Below are positions 1-8,622 of a DNA stretch of 64,000 nt, piece after piece (positions within the stretch are counted from its first letter, which is position 1; every line of letters begins with the position of its first letter). This stretch comes from Pollutiaquabacter aromativorans (GTDB taxonomy: Bacteria > Bacteroidota > Bacteroidia > AKYH767-A > 2013-40CM-41-45): contig CP185379.1 in assembly GCA_049177215.1 (NCBI GenBank), forward strand, positions 2,542,001 to 2,606,000, given 5' to 3'. The translations under genes were made by a program, and so were the position numbers. The notes beneath the pieces were generated by a model, which saw only the letters and a list, made by a program, of their open reading frames with translations, did not search any database and had not been told where the DNA came from.

Positions 1-1
1 C

Positions 2-418
2 GCGCTCGTGTTGCAGAGCCCGTTCGCCAACCTCGAGAACTACCTGGCCCGCTATGCCTACGCGAAGTGGGGACGGCTGAAACCCCTTTGGTACCCTGTT
101 TTCCACCGGAAAACGGAACAATTGCTGGGCCACCCGGTCGAAGCCATGGACCTGCCCCTGCTCGCCAGCGTGGTGAAAACACCCACCCTGGTCGTGACCG
201 GCAGCGAGGACGAGCTGGTTTTCCCGACCGAATCCCTGGCCGTTTTCGACTCCTCCGCCGCTCCGAAAAAAGACTTACTTTTGATACGCAAGGCGGGGCA
301 CCAGAACATCGACGAACTGGGCGGGGCGGACTATTACAACCGCATCGCCGCGTTCCTGGTGACCGCGGTTCCCAGAAAACAGCAGAAAACGCGTTTCAAA
401 CGACTGGCGCAGCTATGA
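2..418 (+). CDS. Alpha/beta hydrolase, C-terminal part (5' end outside window)
   Basis: The frame is open from the window edge, so the true start lies upstream. The first visible residues, ALVLQSPFANL, look like the strand and loop after the nucleophile elbow of an alpha/beta hydrolase. Further on, TPTLVVTGSEDELV fits the strand carrying the catalytic Asp, and GHQNI fits the catalytic His loop near the C-terminus. About 138 residues are visible. The substrate cannot be inferred. The stop overlaps the dnaG start in an ATGA arrangement (415-418), which suggests translational coupling. Confidence 0.75.
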   Translation, partial: ALVLQSPFANLENYLARYAYAKWGRLKPLWYPVFHRKTEQLLGHPVEAMDLPLLASVVKTPTLVVTGSEDELVFPTESLAVFDSSAAPKKDLLLIRKAGHQNIDELGGADYYNRIAAFLVTAVPRKQQKTRFKRLAQL

Positions 419-2388
419 TCGCGCGCGAGACCATCGACCGGATCCTCGACGCCGTCCGCATCGATGAGGTGGTCGGCGATTTCGTCCAGCTTAAAAAGCG
501 TGGCACGAACCTGCTCGGCCTTTGCCCGTTCCACAACGAGAAGACCCCTTCGTTCAACGTCAACCCGGTCCGCAACATCTACAAGTGTTTCGGCTGCGGC
601 AAGGGCGGCGACGCGGTGAACTTCGTGATGGAGCACGAGCACTACAGCTACCCGGAAGCCCTGCGGTACCTGGCCAAGCGCTACAACATCGAGATCGAAG
701 AGACCGCGCCCGACCCGCAGGAAGCGCAACTGCGCGACGAACGCGAAAGCCTCTACATCCTGAACAGCTACGCGCAGCGCGTCTTTTCCGAGCAGTTGTT
801 CGAGGACGAGGAAGGCCGTGCCATCGGCATGTCCTACTTCCGTGAGCGCGGATTCACCGAAGACACGATCAAGACCTTCCAACTCGGCTTCAGCCGCTCC
901 GACTGGAGCGCGTTCGCGGAGCGCGCGGTGAAGGAAGGATACAAGGAAGAGTACCTCGAAAAGACCGGCCTCTGCATCCGCAAGGACAACGGCAAGCTGT
1001 TCGACCGCTTCCGCGGGCGCGTCATGTTCCCGATCCACAACCTGAGCGGTCGGGTGATCGGTTTCGGCGGGCGCGTGCTGAAGAAGGACGACAAGACCGC
1101 CAAGTACCTCAACTCGCCCGAGTCGGAGATCTACCACAAGAGCAAATCGCTCTACGGGATCTACTTCGCCAAGAAGGCGATCGTACAGCTCGACAACTGT
1201 TATCTCGTCGAAGGCTATACCGACGTGATCTCGCTCCACCAGGCGGGCATCGAGAACGTAGTGGCCAGCAGCGGCACCTCGCTCACCAGCGAGCAGATCC
1301 GGCTGATCGGTCGTTATACGAAGAACATCACCGTCCTGTACGACGGCGACGCGGCGGGCATCAAGGCCTCGCTGCGCGGGATCGATCTGATCCTCGAAGA
1401 AGGACTGAACGTGAAGGTCGTCCTCTTCCCCGACGGCGACGATCCCGATTCCTATACGCGTAAGCACGGCAGCAGTTCGACGGTCGATTTCATCGAAGCG
1501 AACGCCAAGGATTTCGTCCTGTTCAAGACCGGCCTGCTGCTCGACGACGTGAAGAACGACCCGGTACGCAAAGCCGGGCTCATCCGCGACGTGGTGGAAA
1601 CGATCGGGCACATTCCCGATCCGATCCTGCGTTCGACCTACACCAAGCAGTGCAGCGCCCTGCTCGACATCCAGGAGAACATCCTCGTTTCGGAGCTGAA
1701 CAAGATCCGCCGGAACCAACTGAAGAAAGAGACCGGCACACCGGAAATCGACGAGCTGTTGACGGTCACGATCGCGCCGCCACAGACACCGGCGGACGAC
1801 CTTTCGACCGAAGCGCAGGAGCAGCACATCATCCGCCTGCTCGTGCAGTACGGCGAAAAGGCGATCGAATTCAAAGAGGACATCGAAGACCCCGAGCGGC
1901 CGGGGCATTACGTGAAACAGGTCCATCACGTCAGTGTGAGCCGTTTCATCGTGGAAGAGATCGCGCACGACGGGATCGAGTTCGAACATCCGGTGTACAA
2001 CCGTTTGCTGCGTCTGTACGTCGAATCCGCCAAGGCGAATCCCGATGCTTCACCCGACGTGGACCGCCTCATCCAGGAGTCGGACGCCTCGGTGCGGGAA
2101 GTGCTGGTGGAACTGCTGAGTCCGCGTTACACGCTCAGCGACAACTGGGCCATCATGCACCAGATCGAGGTGCCGCTGGAAGAAAATCTGCTGCGGCAGC
2201 AGGTGGAACAGTCGGTGTACCACCTCAAGAACAAGAAAGTGATGCGCCTGCTGGAAGAAAGCCGTCAGCGACTCAAAGAAGCGCACACGAACGGCGAAGA
2301 CTTCACCGCGCTGCTGGAACGCCACCAGCACCTCGAACGGGTGAAGCAGGAGATCTCCCGGATACTGGGGATCGACGTACTCCGATAA
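415..2388 (+). CDS. dnaG: DNA primase DnaG
   Basis: Synthesises RNA primers for lagging-strand replication together with the replicative helicase. The start at 415 was chosen because the CHC2 zinc-binding domain begins right after it and the ATG overlaps the upstream stop. The open frame extends further upstream to 67, but that part shadows the hydrolase gene. Zinc ligands are C37, H40, C58 and C61. The Toprim core is visible as VEGYTD (E266), DGD (D310, D312) and the FPDGDDPDS segment near residue 340. The 657-residue length is normal for the family, and the C-terminal third is the less conserved helicase-interaction region. The gene ends 9 bp from the convergent stop of rluB and I see no terminator in the gap. 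Confidence 0.97.
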   Translation: MIARETIDRILDAVRIDEVVGDFVQLKKRGTNLLGLCPFHNEKTPSFNVNPVRNIYKCFGCGKGGDAVNFVMEHEHYSYPEALRYLAKRYNIEIEETAPDPQEAQLRDERESLYILNSYAQRVFSEQLFEDEEGRAIGMSYFRERGFTEDTIKTFQLGFSRSDWSAFAERAVKEGYKEEYLEKTGLCIRKDNGKLFDRFRGRVMFPIHNLSGRVIGFGGRVLKKDDKTAKYLNSPESEIYHKSKSLYGIYFAKKAIVQLDNCYLVEGYTDVISLHQAGIENVVASSGTSLTSEQIRLIGRYTKNITVLYDGDAAGIKASLRGIDLILEEGLNVKVVLFPDGDDPDSYTRKHGSSSTVDFIEANAKDFVLFKTGLLLDDVKNDPVRKAGLIRDVVETIGHIPDPILRSTYTKQCSALLDIQENILVSELNKIRRNQLKKETGTPEIDELLTVTIAPPQTPADDLSTEAQEQHIIRLLVQYGEKAIEFKEDIEDPERPGHYVKQVHHVSVSRFIVEEIAHDGIEFEHPVYNRLLRLYVESAKANPDASPDVDRLIQESDASVREVLVELLSPRYTLSDNWAIMHQIEVPLEENLLRQQVEQSVYHLKNKKVMRLLEESRQRLKEAHTNGEDFTALLERHQHLERVKQEISRILGIDVLR

Positions 2389-2397
2389 AATTTACGA

Positions 2398-3900
2398 TCA
2401 GTCTTCCGCGTACTTGCGTCCGACCTGCATGTGCAGGTTGGCCACTTCGAGCGGCGTAAGGAAGCGCCAGCGACCGCGGGGCAGGTCCTTTTTGGTCAGG
2501 CCGGCGAAGACGGTGCGGTCGAGTTTCTGGACTTCGTAGTGCAGGTGTTCGAAGATGCGGCGCACGATGCGGTTGCGGCCGCTGTGCAGTTCGACACCGA
2601 TCACTTTGCGGTCGCGTCCTTCGCCCGTATAGGCGATATCGTCGACCTTGATCGGGCCGTCTTCGAGGGTCAGGCCTTTCGAGATCTTTTCGAAATCTTC
2701 CGGGCTGAGGTTCTTGTCGAGTTCGACCTGGTACACCTTCTGCACTTCGAAGCTCGGGTGCATGAGGCGGCGGGCGAGTTCGCCGTCGTTCGTAAAGAGG
2801 AGTACGCCGGTGGTGTTCCGGTCGAGGCGACCGACCGGATAGACGCGTTCCTTGCAGGCGTTGGCGATGAGTTCCATCACCGTATGCCGCTTGCCCGGAT
2901 CATCGACGGTGGTGATATAATCCTTCGGTTTGTTGAGGAGCAGGTACACGGGGCGTTCGCCGCGCAGCACCTGGTTGTTGTATTTGATGGTATCGGTGAG
3001 GCCGACCTTGGTACCGAGCTCGGTCACCACTTCACCGTTCACGGTGATGACGCCGGCGGAGATCAGCTCGTCCGCTTCGCGGCGGGAACAGATGCCGCAG
3101 TTGGCGATGAACTTGTTGAGGCGTACGCGACCGTCGTCCTCCTTCGGTTCCGCGAACTTGGAACGCTGGGGAGCGAAGCGACCGGCAGGCGATCTCTTCT
3201 TTTCGAATTTCTTCTTGGCGAATTTCTTCGCGCCGAATTCCCGGGGCGAGCTGCCGCCCTCGCGTCGTGAAAAACCGCCACGCTCGTCGTCGCGCTCGCG
3301 CGGACTGAACGAACGCTCACGCGATTCGGAGGAACGACCGCGCGGGCCGGAGGAACGTTCCCGCGATTCGGGAAAACGGCTACGGGAACCGGGTGCGCGA
3401 TCACGCGACTCGGTGGAACGACCACGTGGACCGGAGGCACGCTCACGCGATTCGCCGGTACGACCACGCGGGCCGGAAGAGCGTTCGCGGGATTCGGATG
3501 AACGGCCGCGGGGCGCGGAAGAACGCTCGCGCGATTCATCCGATCGGCCACGCGGGCCCGATGAACGTTCGCGCGATTCTGAAGAACGACCGCGTGGAGC
3601 GGAGGAACGTTCACGCGATTCGGAAAAACGCTCGCGGGAAGCGGGGCGTTCCGAGCGGCTGCGGGGAGCCGGTGCTTCCTCTTCCTTCACGTTACGCTGA
3701 CGACGCTTGCGGCCATCGGCATGAAAACTCGGACGATCGTTCTTGTTGGGATCATCTTCGAAATACTTCGGCCGGGGTGCGGGACGTGCAGTTGCCCGGG
3801 CAGCCGGACGTCCTTTGCCGCCACTTCTTGGCGATGAATTGCGGGACGCGCCGCGTGTACCTTTCCCCCTGTCCTGTCCGGAACCCCTTGAATTTCGCAT
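2398..3900 (-). CDS. rluB: 23S rRNA pseudouridine synthase, RluB/RsuA family, with long repetitive basic N-terminus
   Basis: The C-terminal ~240 residues are a complete RsuA/RluB-type enzyme. It has an S4 RNA-binding domain from about residue 259 (RLNKFIANCG) and the catalytic motif GRLDRNTTG with Asp near residue 360. It also carries the closing motif GRNRIVRRIFEHL. Such enzymes isomerise a uridine in the large-subunit rRNA. The family is usually 240-300 residues, so here about 255 extra N-terminal residues precede the S4 domain. They consist of Arg, Ser, Glu, Pro and Gly and include a run of 14-residue repeats (about residues 90-205). Bacteroidota homologues often carry basic low-complexity N-termini, but this one is long. 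A TATCTTTG box lies 20 bp upstream of the ATG. RluB rather than RsuA or RluE is inferred from overall similarity. Confidence 0.9.
   Translation of the reverse strand: MRNSRGSGQDRGKGTRGASRNSSPRSGGKGRPAARATARPAPRPKYFEDDPNKNDRPSFHADGRKRRQRNVKEEEAPAPRSRSERPASRERFSESRERSSAPRGRSSESRERSSGPRGRSDESRERSSAPRGRSSESRERSSGPRGRTGESRERASGPRGRSTESRDRAPGSRSRFPESRERSSGPRGRSSESRERSFSPRERDDERGGFSRREGGSSPREFGAKKFAKKKFEKKRSPAGRFAPQRSKFAEPKEDDGRVRLNKFIANCGICSRREADELISAGVITVNGEVVTELGTKVGLTDTIKYNNQVLRGERPVYLLLNKPKDYITTVDDPGKRHTVMELIANACKERVYPVGRLDRNTTGVLLFTNDGELARRLMHPSFEVQKVYQVELDKNLSPEDFEKISKGLTLEDGPIKVDDIAYTGEGRDRKVIGVELHSGRNRIVRRIFEHLHYEVQKLDRTVFAGLTKKDLPRGRWRFLTPLEVANLHMQVGRKYAED
3290..3630 (-). repeat. 42-bp tandem coding repeats in rluB
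   Basis: About eight degenerate copies of a 14-residue unit of the form GRSSESRERSSGPR lie back to back in the N-terminal extension of the pseudouridine synthase. Variant units replace Ser-Ser with Asp, Thr-Gly or Ser-Thr. The DNA copies (for example around 3400-3630) remain similar, consistent with recent expansion by slippage or unequal recombination. Confidence 0.85.
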
Positions 3901-3919
3901 GAATTTGAAGATGAAGCTG

Positions 3920-3927
3920 CAAAGATA
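3920..3927 (-). promoter_or_regulatory. -7 box upstream of rluB
   Basis: Read on the minus strand this is TATCTTTG, an exact match to the Bacteroidota TAnnTTTG -7 element, ending 20 bp before the rluB ATG. I see no TTTG -33 element at the usual spacing. Confidence 0.5.
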
Positions 3928-3964
3928 CGGAATCCCCGCGAGGGGCCCCGAAAAGCGCTGAAAA

Positions 3965-4342
3965 TCAAATTGTCGGGTAAAACGCGTCTTCGATGTGGTC
4001 GATCCGCGTGTACTCGGTGTTGTGCACGATGATGATGATGTCGAAACGGCTCGGCCGTTCCTCGTTGCGCTCTTTCAGGTAACCGTCGGCCGCTTTGATG
4101 AGCTGGCGTTGCTTCTTGAGCGGTACCAACTGGATCGGTTCGGTGAGGTAACTGCTCTCGCGGGTCTTGACTTCGGTGAAGACCAGCATGCCGCCGCTTT
4201 CGGAGACGATGTCGACCTCCGCACGATCGTAGCGGTAGCGCCGGTTCAGGATCGTATGGCCTTTCGACCGAAGGTGTTCGCAGGCGATCTTCTCTCCTAC
4301 CTCCGCCAGTTCCTTCTCCCGCTGCGAGTTCGCTCCGCTCAT
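3965..4342 (-). CDS. yraN: YraN/UPF0102-family predicted endonuclease-like protein
   Basis: A 125-residue protein with the restriction-endonuclease-like core typical of UPF0102. The Asp of AEVDIV and the Glu and Lys of VFTEVKTR form the D...ExK nuclease signature. The open frame continues upstream, but the ATG at 4342 gives the family length and overlaps the stop of the upstream peptidase gene in an ATGA arrangement. The family is widespread and often sits near housekeeping genes. Its biological role is unsettled, so nuclease activity is inferred only from the motif. Confidence 0.9.
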   Translation of the reverse strand: MSGANSQREKELAEVGEKIACEHLRSKGHTILNRRYRYDRAEVDIVSESGGMLVFTEVKTRESSYLTEPIQLVPLKKQRQLIKAADGYLKERNEERPSRFDIIIIVHNTEYTRIDHIEDAFYPTI

Positions 4343-5253
4343 GCCTGGAAGGTGAGTTCCATTTTTTCCGTCACGTTGAGCGTGACCTCCCGCCCGAAGA
4401 TGAGCGGGTAGTTGTTGGGGATGTGGCCGGCCGGGAAACCGTACACGACCGGGTAGTCGTACTCCGCCACTGCTTCGGCGATGATCTCCTCCGCGGTGCG
4501 GCCAAAGGGTGTGGGATTGTCCTTCATCTCCGTCATGCCGCCGACGATGAGTCCTTTGAGTCCGGCGAGCTTGCCGTTCCGCTTGAGGTTCATCATCATG
4601 CGGTCGATGTGGTAGAGGTATTCGTCGAGGTCCTCGAGGAAGAGGATCTTGCCATTGGTATCCGCATCGGAAGCGGAGCCCATCAACGAATAGAGGATCG
4701 AGAGGTTGCCACCCGTAAGCACGCCGCTGGACTTGCCCTTGCGGTTGAGCTTTTCGAGGGCGGGTTGTTGCTTCGAACTGGAGTAACGCAGGCGTTGTCC
4801 GAAGAGCGCGTCCTTCAGCACCTGCAGGCACTGCGCGCTCAGCTTGGGCAGGTTGAGGCACATGGGCGCATGCAGGGTTTCGACGGAGCTGTGCCGGTGT
4901 ACGTGGTTGTGAATGACGGTGATGTCGGAGAACCCGATCAGCCACTTGGGGTCCTTGTTGAACTTTTTCCAGTCGATGCTGTCGATGATCCGCACCGATC
5001 CGTAGCCGCCGCGGGCGAAGAAGACCGCCCGTACGTTCTTGTTGTTGAGGGCCCGTTGCAGGTCACCGGCACGGTCTTCGTCGGTTCCGGCGAACTGCCG
5101 GTCGTCCTTGTACAGGTTCTTACCGGCCTGCACCTTCAGTCCCCAGGACTCGAGGATGCTGATGGCGGGACGCATCTCCGCTTTACTCACTTTTCGGGCC
5201 GTCGCGACGATGGCGACAGTATCTCCTGCCTGTAGGAAGGGGGGTCGGGTCAT
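4339..5253 (-). CDS. LD-carboxypeptidase-type serine peptidase (family S66)
   Basis: A 304-residue protein matching the S66 family, which trims the terminal D-Ala from tetrapeptide stems during murein recycling. The nucleophile is Ser109 in GFSDIT. The acid/base pair is likely Glu207 in LFLEDLDEYL and His277 in PAGHIPNN. The aromatic-rich ARGGYG motif before the nucleophile is also conserved. No signal peptide is visible, which fits a cytoplasmic enzyme. The gene is translationally coupled to the YraN-like gene. The family also includes microcin-C resistance proteins (MccF), but the housekeeping context favours a recycling enzyme. Confidence 0.9.
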   Translation of the reverse strand: MTRPPFLQAGDTVAIVATARKVSKAEMRPAISILESWGLKVQAGKNLYKDDRQFAGTDEDRAGDLQRALNNKNVRAVFFARGGYGSVRIIDSIDWKKFNKDPKWLIGFSDITVIHNHVHRHSSVETLHAPMCLNLPKLSAQCLQVLKDALFGQRLRYSSSKQQPALEKLNRKGKSSGVLTGGNLSILYSLMGSASDADTNGKILFLEDLDEYLYHIDRMMMNLKRNGKLAGLKGLIVGGMTEMKDNPTPFGRTAEEIIAEAVAEYDYPVVYGFPAGHIPNNYPLIFGREVTLNVTEKMELTFQA

Positions 5254-5258
5254 TCTTG

Positions 5259-5266
5259 TATCTTTG
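5259..5266 (+). promoter_or_regulatory. Plus-strand -7 box, possibly the displaced metG promoter
   Basis: TATCTTTG on the plus strand, followed by GCGGCGC as at other Bacteroidota starts. It lies just outside the divergent peptidase gene and points toward metG, which begins almost 400 bp away beyond a block of repeats. No clear -33 element is seen. Confidence 0.4.
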
Positions 5267-5315
5267 CGGCGCGAAATTCGGGAATTTGGGGGGATAATTG
5301 GTTGCAGAAAGTAGG

Positions 5316-5457
5316 GAAAGTGAAGGAGAGGGACGAGGGACGTGGGGCGAGGGACGAGGTAGAGTTGCGAGGCGCGTGACCGAGACCGAGGAGGGAGGGA
5401 CGAGGGACGAGGGACGAGTAACTAGTAACTGGTAACTAGTAACTAGTAACTAGTTAC
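5316..5457 (+). repeat. Heptad tandem repeat tract (GGGACGA then GTAACTA units)
   Basis: The first part (to about 5417) is built of degenerate GGGACGA units around a longer motif containing GTTGCGAGG and CGAGACCGAGG, which recurs at 35211-35410 and 61209-61232. It passes directly into GTAACTA/GTAACTG units to 5457. Both parts have a 7-bp period. The intervening stretch to 5556 is AT-rich single-copy sequence with nothing recognisable. Confidence 0.85.
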
Positions 5458-5555
5458 TAGAAATTAAAATAAGATCGTCTCACTCATTCTTCTGGAATGC
5501 TGAAAGCCAAAATCGAAACCTGATCCTAAATCCTGCTACCAGAAAGAACCAATAA

Positions 5556-5640
5556 AACCAGTTACTAATTGCAAGTTTCTAATTACCAACCACTAATTAC
5601 TAATTACTAATTACTAGTTACCAGTTACTAGTTCCCTCTC
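5556..5640 (+). repeat. Heptad tandem repeat, inverse arm (TAATTAC/AGTTACC units)
   Basis: Degenerate 7-bp units TAATTAC, CAGTTAC and TAGTTCC. They are the reverse complement of the GTAACTA/GTAATTG units at 5418-5457, so the two blocks form imperfect inverted arms about 100 bp apart. The block ends roughly 17 bp before the metG start. Confidence 0.8.
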
Positions 5641-5657
5641 ACCCACCGCTCCGCTCC

Positions 5658-7712
5658 ATGCCCCACCACCTCATCACCGCCGCCCTGCCCTATGCCAATG
5701 GTCCTGTTCACATCGGGCACCTGGCGGGGGCTTATTTGCCTGCCGACGTGTATGTGCGTTACCTGCGGGCCATGGGCGAGGATGTGGTGTTCATCTGCGG
5801 GTCCGACGAGCATGGCGTACCGATCACCTTGCGGGCGCGGAAGGAAGGCGTCTCGCCGCAACAGGTGGTGGACAAGTACCACGGCATCATCCGGCAGAGC
5901 TTTGCCGACTTCGGCATTTCGTTCGATATCTACGACCGTACCTCGTCTCCTATTCACCACGAGACGGCTTCGGATTTTTTCAAAACACTTTTCGGGAAAG
6001 GCGAATTCACCGAAGAGTCGAGCGAACAATACTACGACGAAGAAGCCGGTCTCTTCCTGGCCGACCGTTACATCACCGGCACCTGTCCGAATTGCGGCAA
6101 CACCTACGCCTACGGCGACCAGTGCGAGAAATGCGGCAAGAGCCTTTCGCCCCGCGAGCTGATCAACCCGCATTCGCAGCTCAGCGGCAAGCCGCCGGTG
6201 TTGCGTCAGACCAAACACTGGTACCTGCCCCTCGACCGTTACCAGCGCGAATGGCTGGAAAAATGGATCGACGGGCACCGCGACGACTGGAAGCCGAACG
6301 TATTCGGTCAGTGCAAGTCCTGGCTCGACCAGGGGCTGCAACCGCGGGCGGTGACGCGCGACCTCGACTGGGGGGTTCCCGTTCCGCTACCCGACAGCAA
6401 AGGCAAAGTGTTGTACGTCTGGTTCGACGCGCCGATCGGTTACATCTCCGCGACCAAGGCACTCTTCCGCCAGCGCGGCGACGCGAACGGTTGGGAAAAG
6501 TACTGGAAGTCGAAGGACGCGCGGCTTGTACATTTCATCGGCAAGGACAACATCGTCTTCCACTGCATCATCTTCCCGGCCATGCTGCACGCGCATGGCG
6601 GTTATGTATTACCGGAGAACGTTCCGGCCAATGAGTTTCTGAACCTCGAAGGCGACAAGATCTCCACTTCGCGCAACTGGGCGGTCTGGCTGCACGAGTA
6701 CCTGCACGACTTTCCCGGCAAGCAGGACGTGCTGCGCTACACGCTCTGCGCCACCGCGCCGGAGACGAAGGACAACGATTTCACCTGGAAGGATTTCCAG
6801 GCCCGCAACAACAGCGAGCTGGTCGCCATTCTCGGCAACTTCGTTAACCGTACGCTGGTGCTCACGGCCAAGTATTACAACGGAAAAGTACCCGCCGCGT
6901 ATGCGCTCACGGAGGAAGACAAGGCCTGCCTGGTGGCGATCCAAGAAGCGCCGGGCAAGCTGGGCGATCTCATGCGGCGTTACAAATTCCGCGAAGCCCT
7001 GTTCGAACTGATGAACCTCGCGCGACTCGGCAACAAGTATTTGGCCGACAACGAGCCCTGGAAGAAGCAGGCGACCGATCCGCAACGGGTGGAGACCATC
7101 CTGCACGTCTCCCTGCGCATCACGGCCGCGCTCGCGCGTCTGATGGAGCCCTTCCTGCCGTTCACCAGCGAGAAGTTGCACGGCATGCTGAACCTCGTGC
7201 GCGCGCAATGGACCGCTGCCTGGGACGAGACCCTGTTGCCCGTCGGTCATCAACTCGGCGAAGCCGGCCTGTTGTTCGAAAAAATCGAAGATCCCGCCAT
7301 CGAGACGCAGGTGGCCCGGCTGCAGGCCAGCAAGGCGGCCAATGAAGTCGCCAACGCGGCAGTACGGGCCGTGAGTCCGCAGAAGTCGCCGACCTCGTTC
7401 GACGACTTCCAGAAGATGGACATCCGCATCGGCACCATTCTCGCGGCGGAGCGCGTTCCCAAGACGGAAAAACTGCTGAAGCTGACGGTCGACACCGGCA
7501 TCGATCAGCGCACGGTGGTATCCGGCATTGCGGCGCACTACGATCCCGAAAAGATCGTAGGCCAGCAGGTCACCATCCTCGTCAACCTCGAGCCGCGCAA
7601 GATCAAGGGTATCGAATCGCAGGGAATGATCCTGATGGCCGAGAACGCGAAAGGAGAACTGGCGTTCCTCCAACCGACCAAGGCGGTGGAGAACGGCGGT
7701 ACGATTTCCTGA
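5658..7712 (+). CDS. metG: Methionine-tRNA ligase
   Basis: Charges tRNA-Met. The class I signature is HIGH at residues 18-21. The zinc knuckle ligands are C143, C146, C156 and C159. The KMSKS-type loop is KISTS near residue 334, a variant common in this enzyme group. Residues from about 581 form the C-terminal OB-fold tRNA-binding domain (FDDFQKMDIRIG onward), giving the long dimeric form of 684 residues. The ATG at 5658 has the catalytic strand immediately after it (LITAALPYANG). No Shine-Dalgarno site is seen. Confidence 0.97.
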   Translation: MPHHLITAALPYANGPVHIGHLAGAYLPADVYVRYLRAMGEDVVFICGSDEHGVPITLRARKEGVSPQQVVDKYHGIIRQSFADFGISFDIYDRTSSPIHHETASDFFKTLFGKGEFTEESSEQYYDEEAGLFLADRYITGTCPNCGNTYAYGDQCEKCGKSLSPRELINPHSQLSGKPPVLRQTKHWYLPLDRYQREWLEKWIDGHRDDWKPNVFGQCKSWLDQGLQPRAVTRDLDWGVPVPLPDSKGKVLYVWFDAPIGYISATKALFRQRGDANGWEKYWKSKDARLVHFIGKDNIVFHCIIFPAMLHAHGGYVLPENVPANEFLNLEGDKISTSRNWAVWLHEYLHDFPGKQDVLRYTLCATAPETKDNDFTWKDFQARNNSELVAILGNFVNRTLVLTAKYYNGKVPAAYALTEEDKACLVAIQEAPGKLGDLMRRYKFREALFELMNLARLGNKYLADNEPWKKQATDPQRVETILHVSLRITAALARLMEPFLPFTSEKLHGMLNLVRAQWTAAWDETLLPVGHQLGEAGLLFEKIEDPAIETQVARLQASKAANEVANAAVRAVSPQKSPTSFDDFQKMDIRIGTILAAERVPKTEKLLKLTVDTGIDQRTVVSGIAAHYDPEKIVGQQVTILVNLEPRKIKGIESQGMILMAENAKGELAFLQPTKAVENGGTIS

Positions 7713-7871
7713 TCCTTAACAACTAGTATCAACTTATTCCTCCAGGTGGTGGCGATCCGTTCTGTCTTGAGGTCCAGGCACCTCGTCTTGTTATGCTTGT
7801 TCTGCTCGATGATGACATCCGTCATCGCCCAGGTGGAACGCATCCAACTACCACCGAAGAAGCAATCGGCT

Positions 7872-8537
7872 ATGGAAAAGAAAATGAAAGTGGAGATCTG
7901 GTCGGACGTGCAATGTCCGTTCTGCTACATCGGCAAACGGCATTTCGAGCAGGCGATGGCACAGTTCGCCCACGCCGGACAGATCGAAGTGGAATGGCAC
8001 AGCTTCCAACTCGATCCGGACCTGCCCAAGCCGGCGAGTCACCTCAACATTTACCAGTACCTGGCCGAACGCAAAGGCATCTCGGTTCAGCAATCGGAGT
8101 CCATGCACGCCAGCGTTACCCAGATGGCGAAGAACGCGGGGCTGGACTATCATTTCGAGAAAGCCGTTGTGGCCAACTCGTTCGACGCGCACCGGCTGAT
8201 CCAGTTCGCCAAGACGAAAGGGCTGGGCGACGCGGCGGAAGAGCGTCTGTTCCATGCCTATTTTACCGAAGGAAAAGACCTCTGCGACGGTGCAGTGCTG
8301 CTGCAACTGGCACAGGAGATCGGCTTGAATGAAGCGGAATCGAAAAGCGTGATCGACGGCAACGCCTATCGCGAAGCGGTGCTGGCGGATGTACGCGAAG
8401 CGGAACAGATCGGCATCTCCGGTGTTCCGTTCTTCGTCTTCGACCGCAAGTACGCGGTATCGGGCGCGCAACCCTCGAACGTTTTCCTGTCGGCTTTGCT
8501 GAAGTCGTTCGAGGAGTGGAACGCGACGGCCAGGTGA
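7872..8537 (+). CDS. DsbA-family oxidoreductase, FrnE-like
   Basis: From the ATG at 7872 this is a 221-residue thioredoxin-fold protein of the DsbA/FrnE type. The redox motif is CPFC (C15, C18) in SDVQCPFCYIG, followed by the helical insert, and the cis-Pro loop is SGVPFF near the C-terminus. FrnE-like proteins are usually cytoplasmic polyketide-associated or stress-related thiol oxidoreductases. The frame is open 126 bp further upstream to GTG codons at 7746-7749. That extension encodes a hydrophobic run (LVLLCLFC) ending in VIAQ, which resembles a signal peptide. I chose 7872 because it matches family starts, but export from the upstream start is possible. Confidence 0.85.
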   Translation: MEKKMKVEIWSDVQCPFCYIGKRHFEQAMAQFAHAGQIEVEWHSFQLDPDLPKPASHLNIYQYLAERKGISVQQSESMHASVTQMAKNAGLDYHFEKAVVANSFDAHRLIQFAKTKGLGDAAEERLFHAYFTEGKDLCDGAVLLQLAQEIGLNEAESKSVIDGNAYREAVLADVREAEQIGISGVPFFVFDRKYAVSGAQPSNVFLSALLKSFEEWNATAR

Positions 8538-8622
8538 TGACCTGCTGGTCCTGGACCTTGCTGTATAGGTGATCCGCGTTTCCAGAATTTTCCCGCGTAT
8601 TTTCCTGCTAACTTAGGCACGT

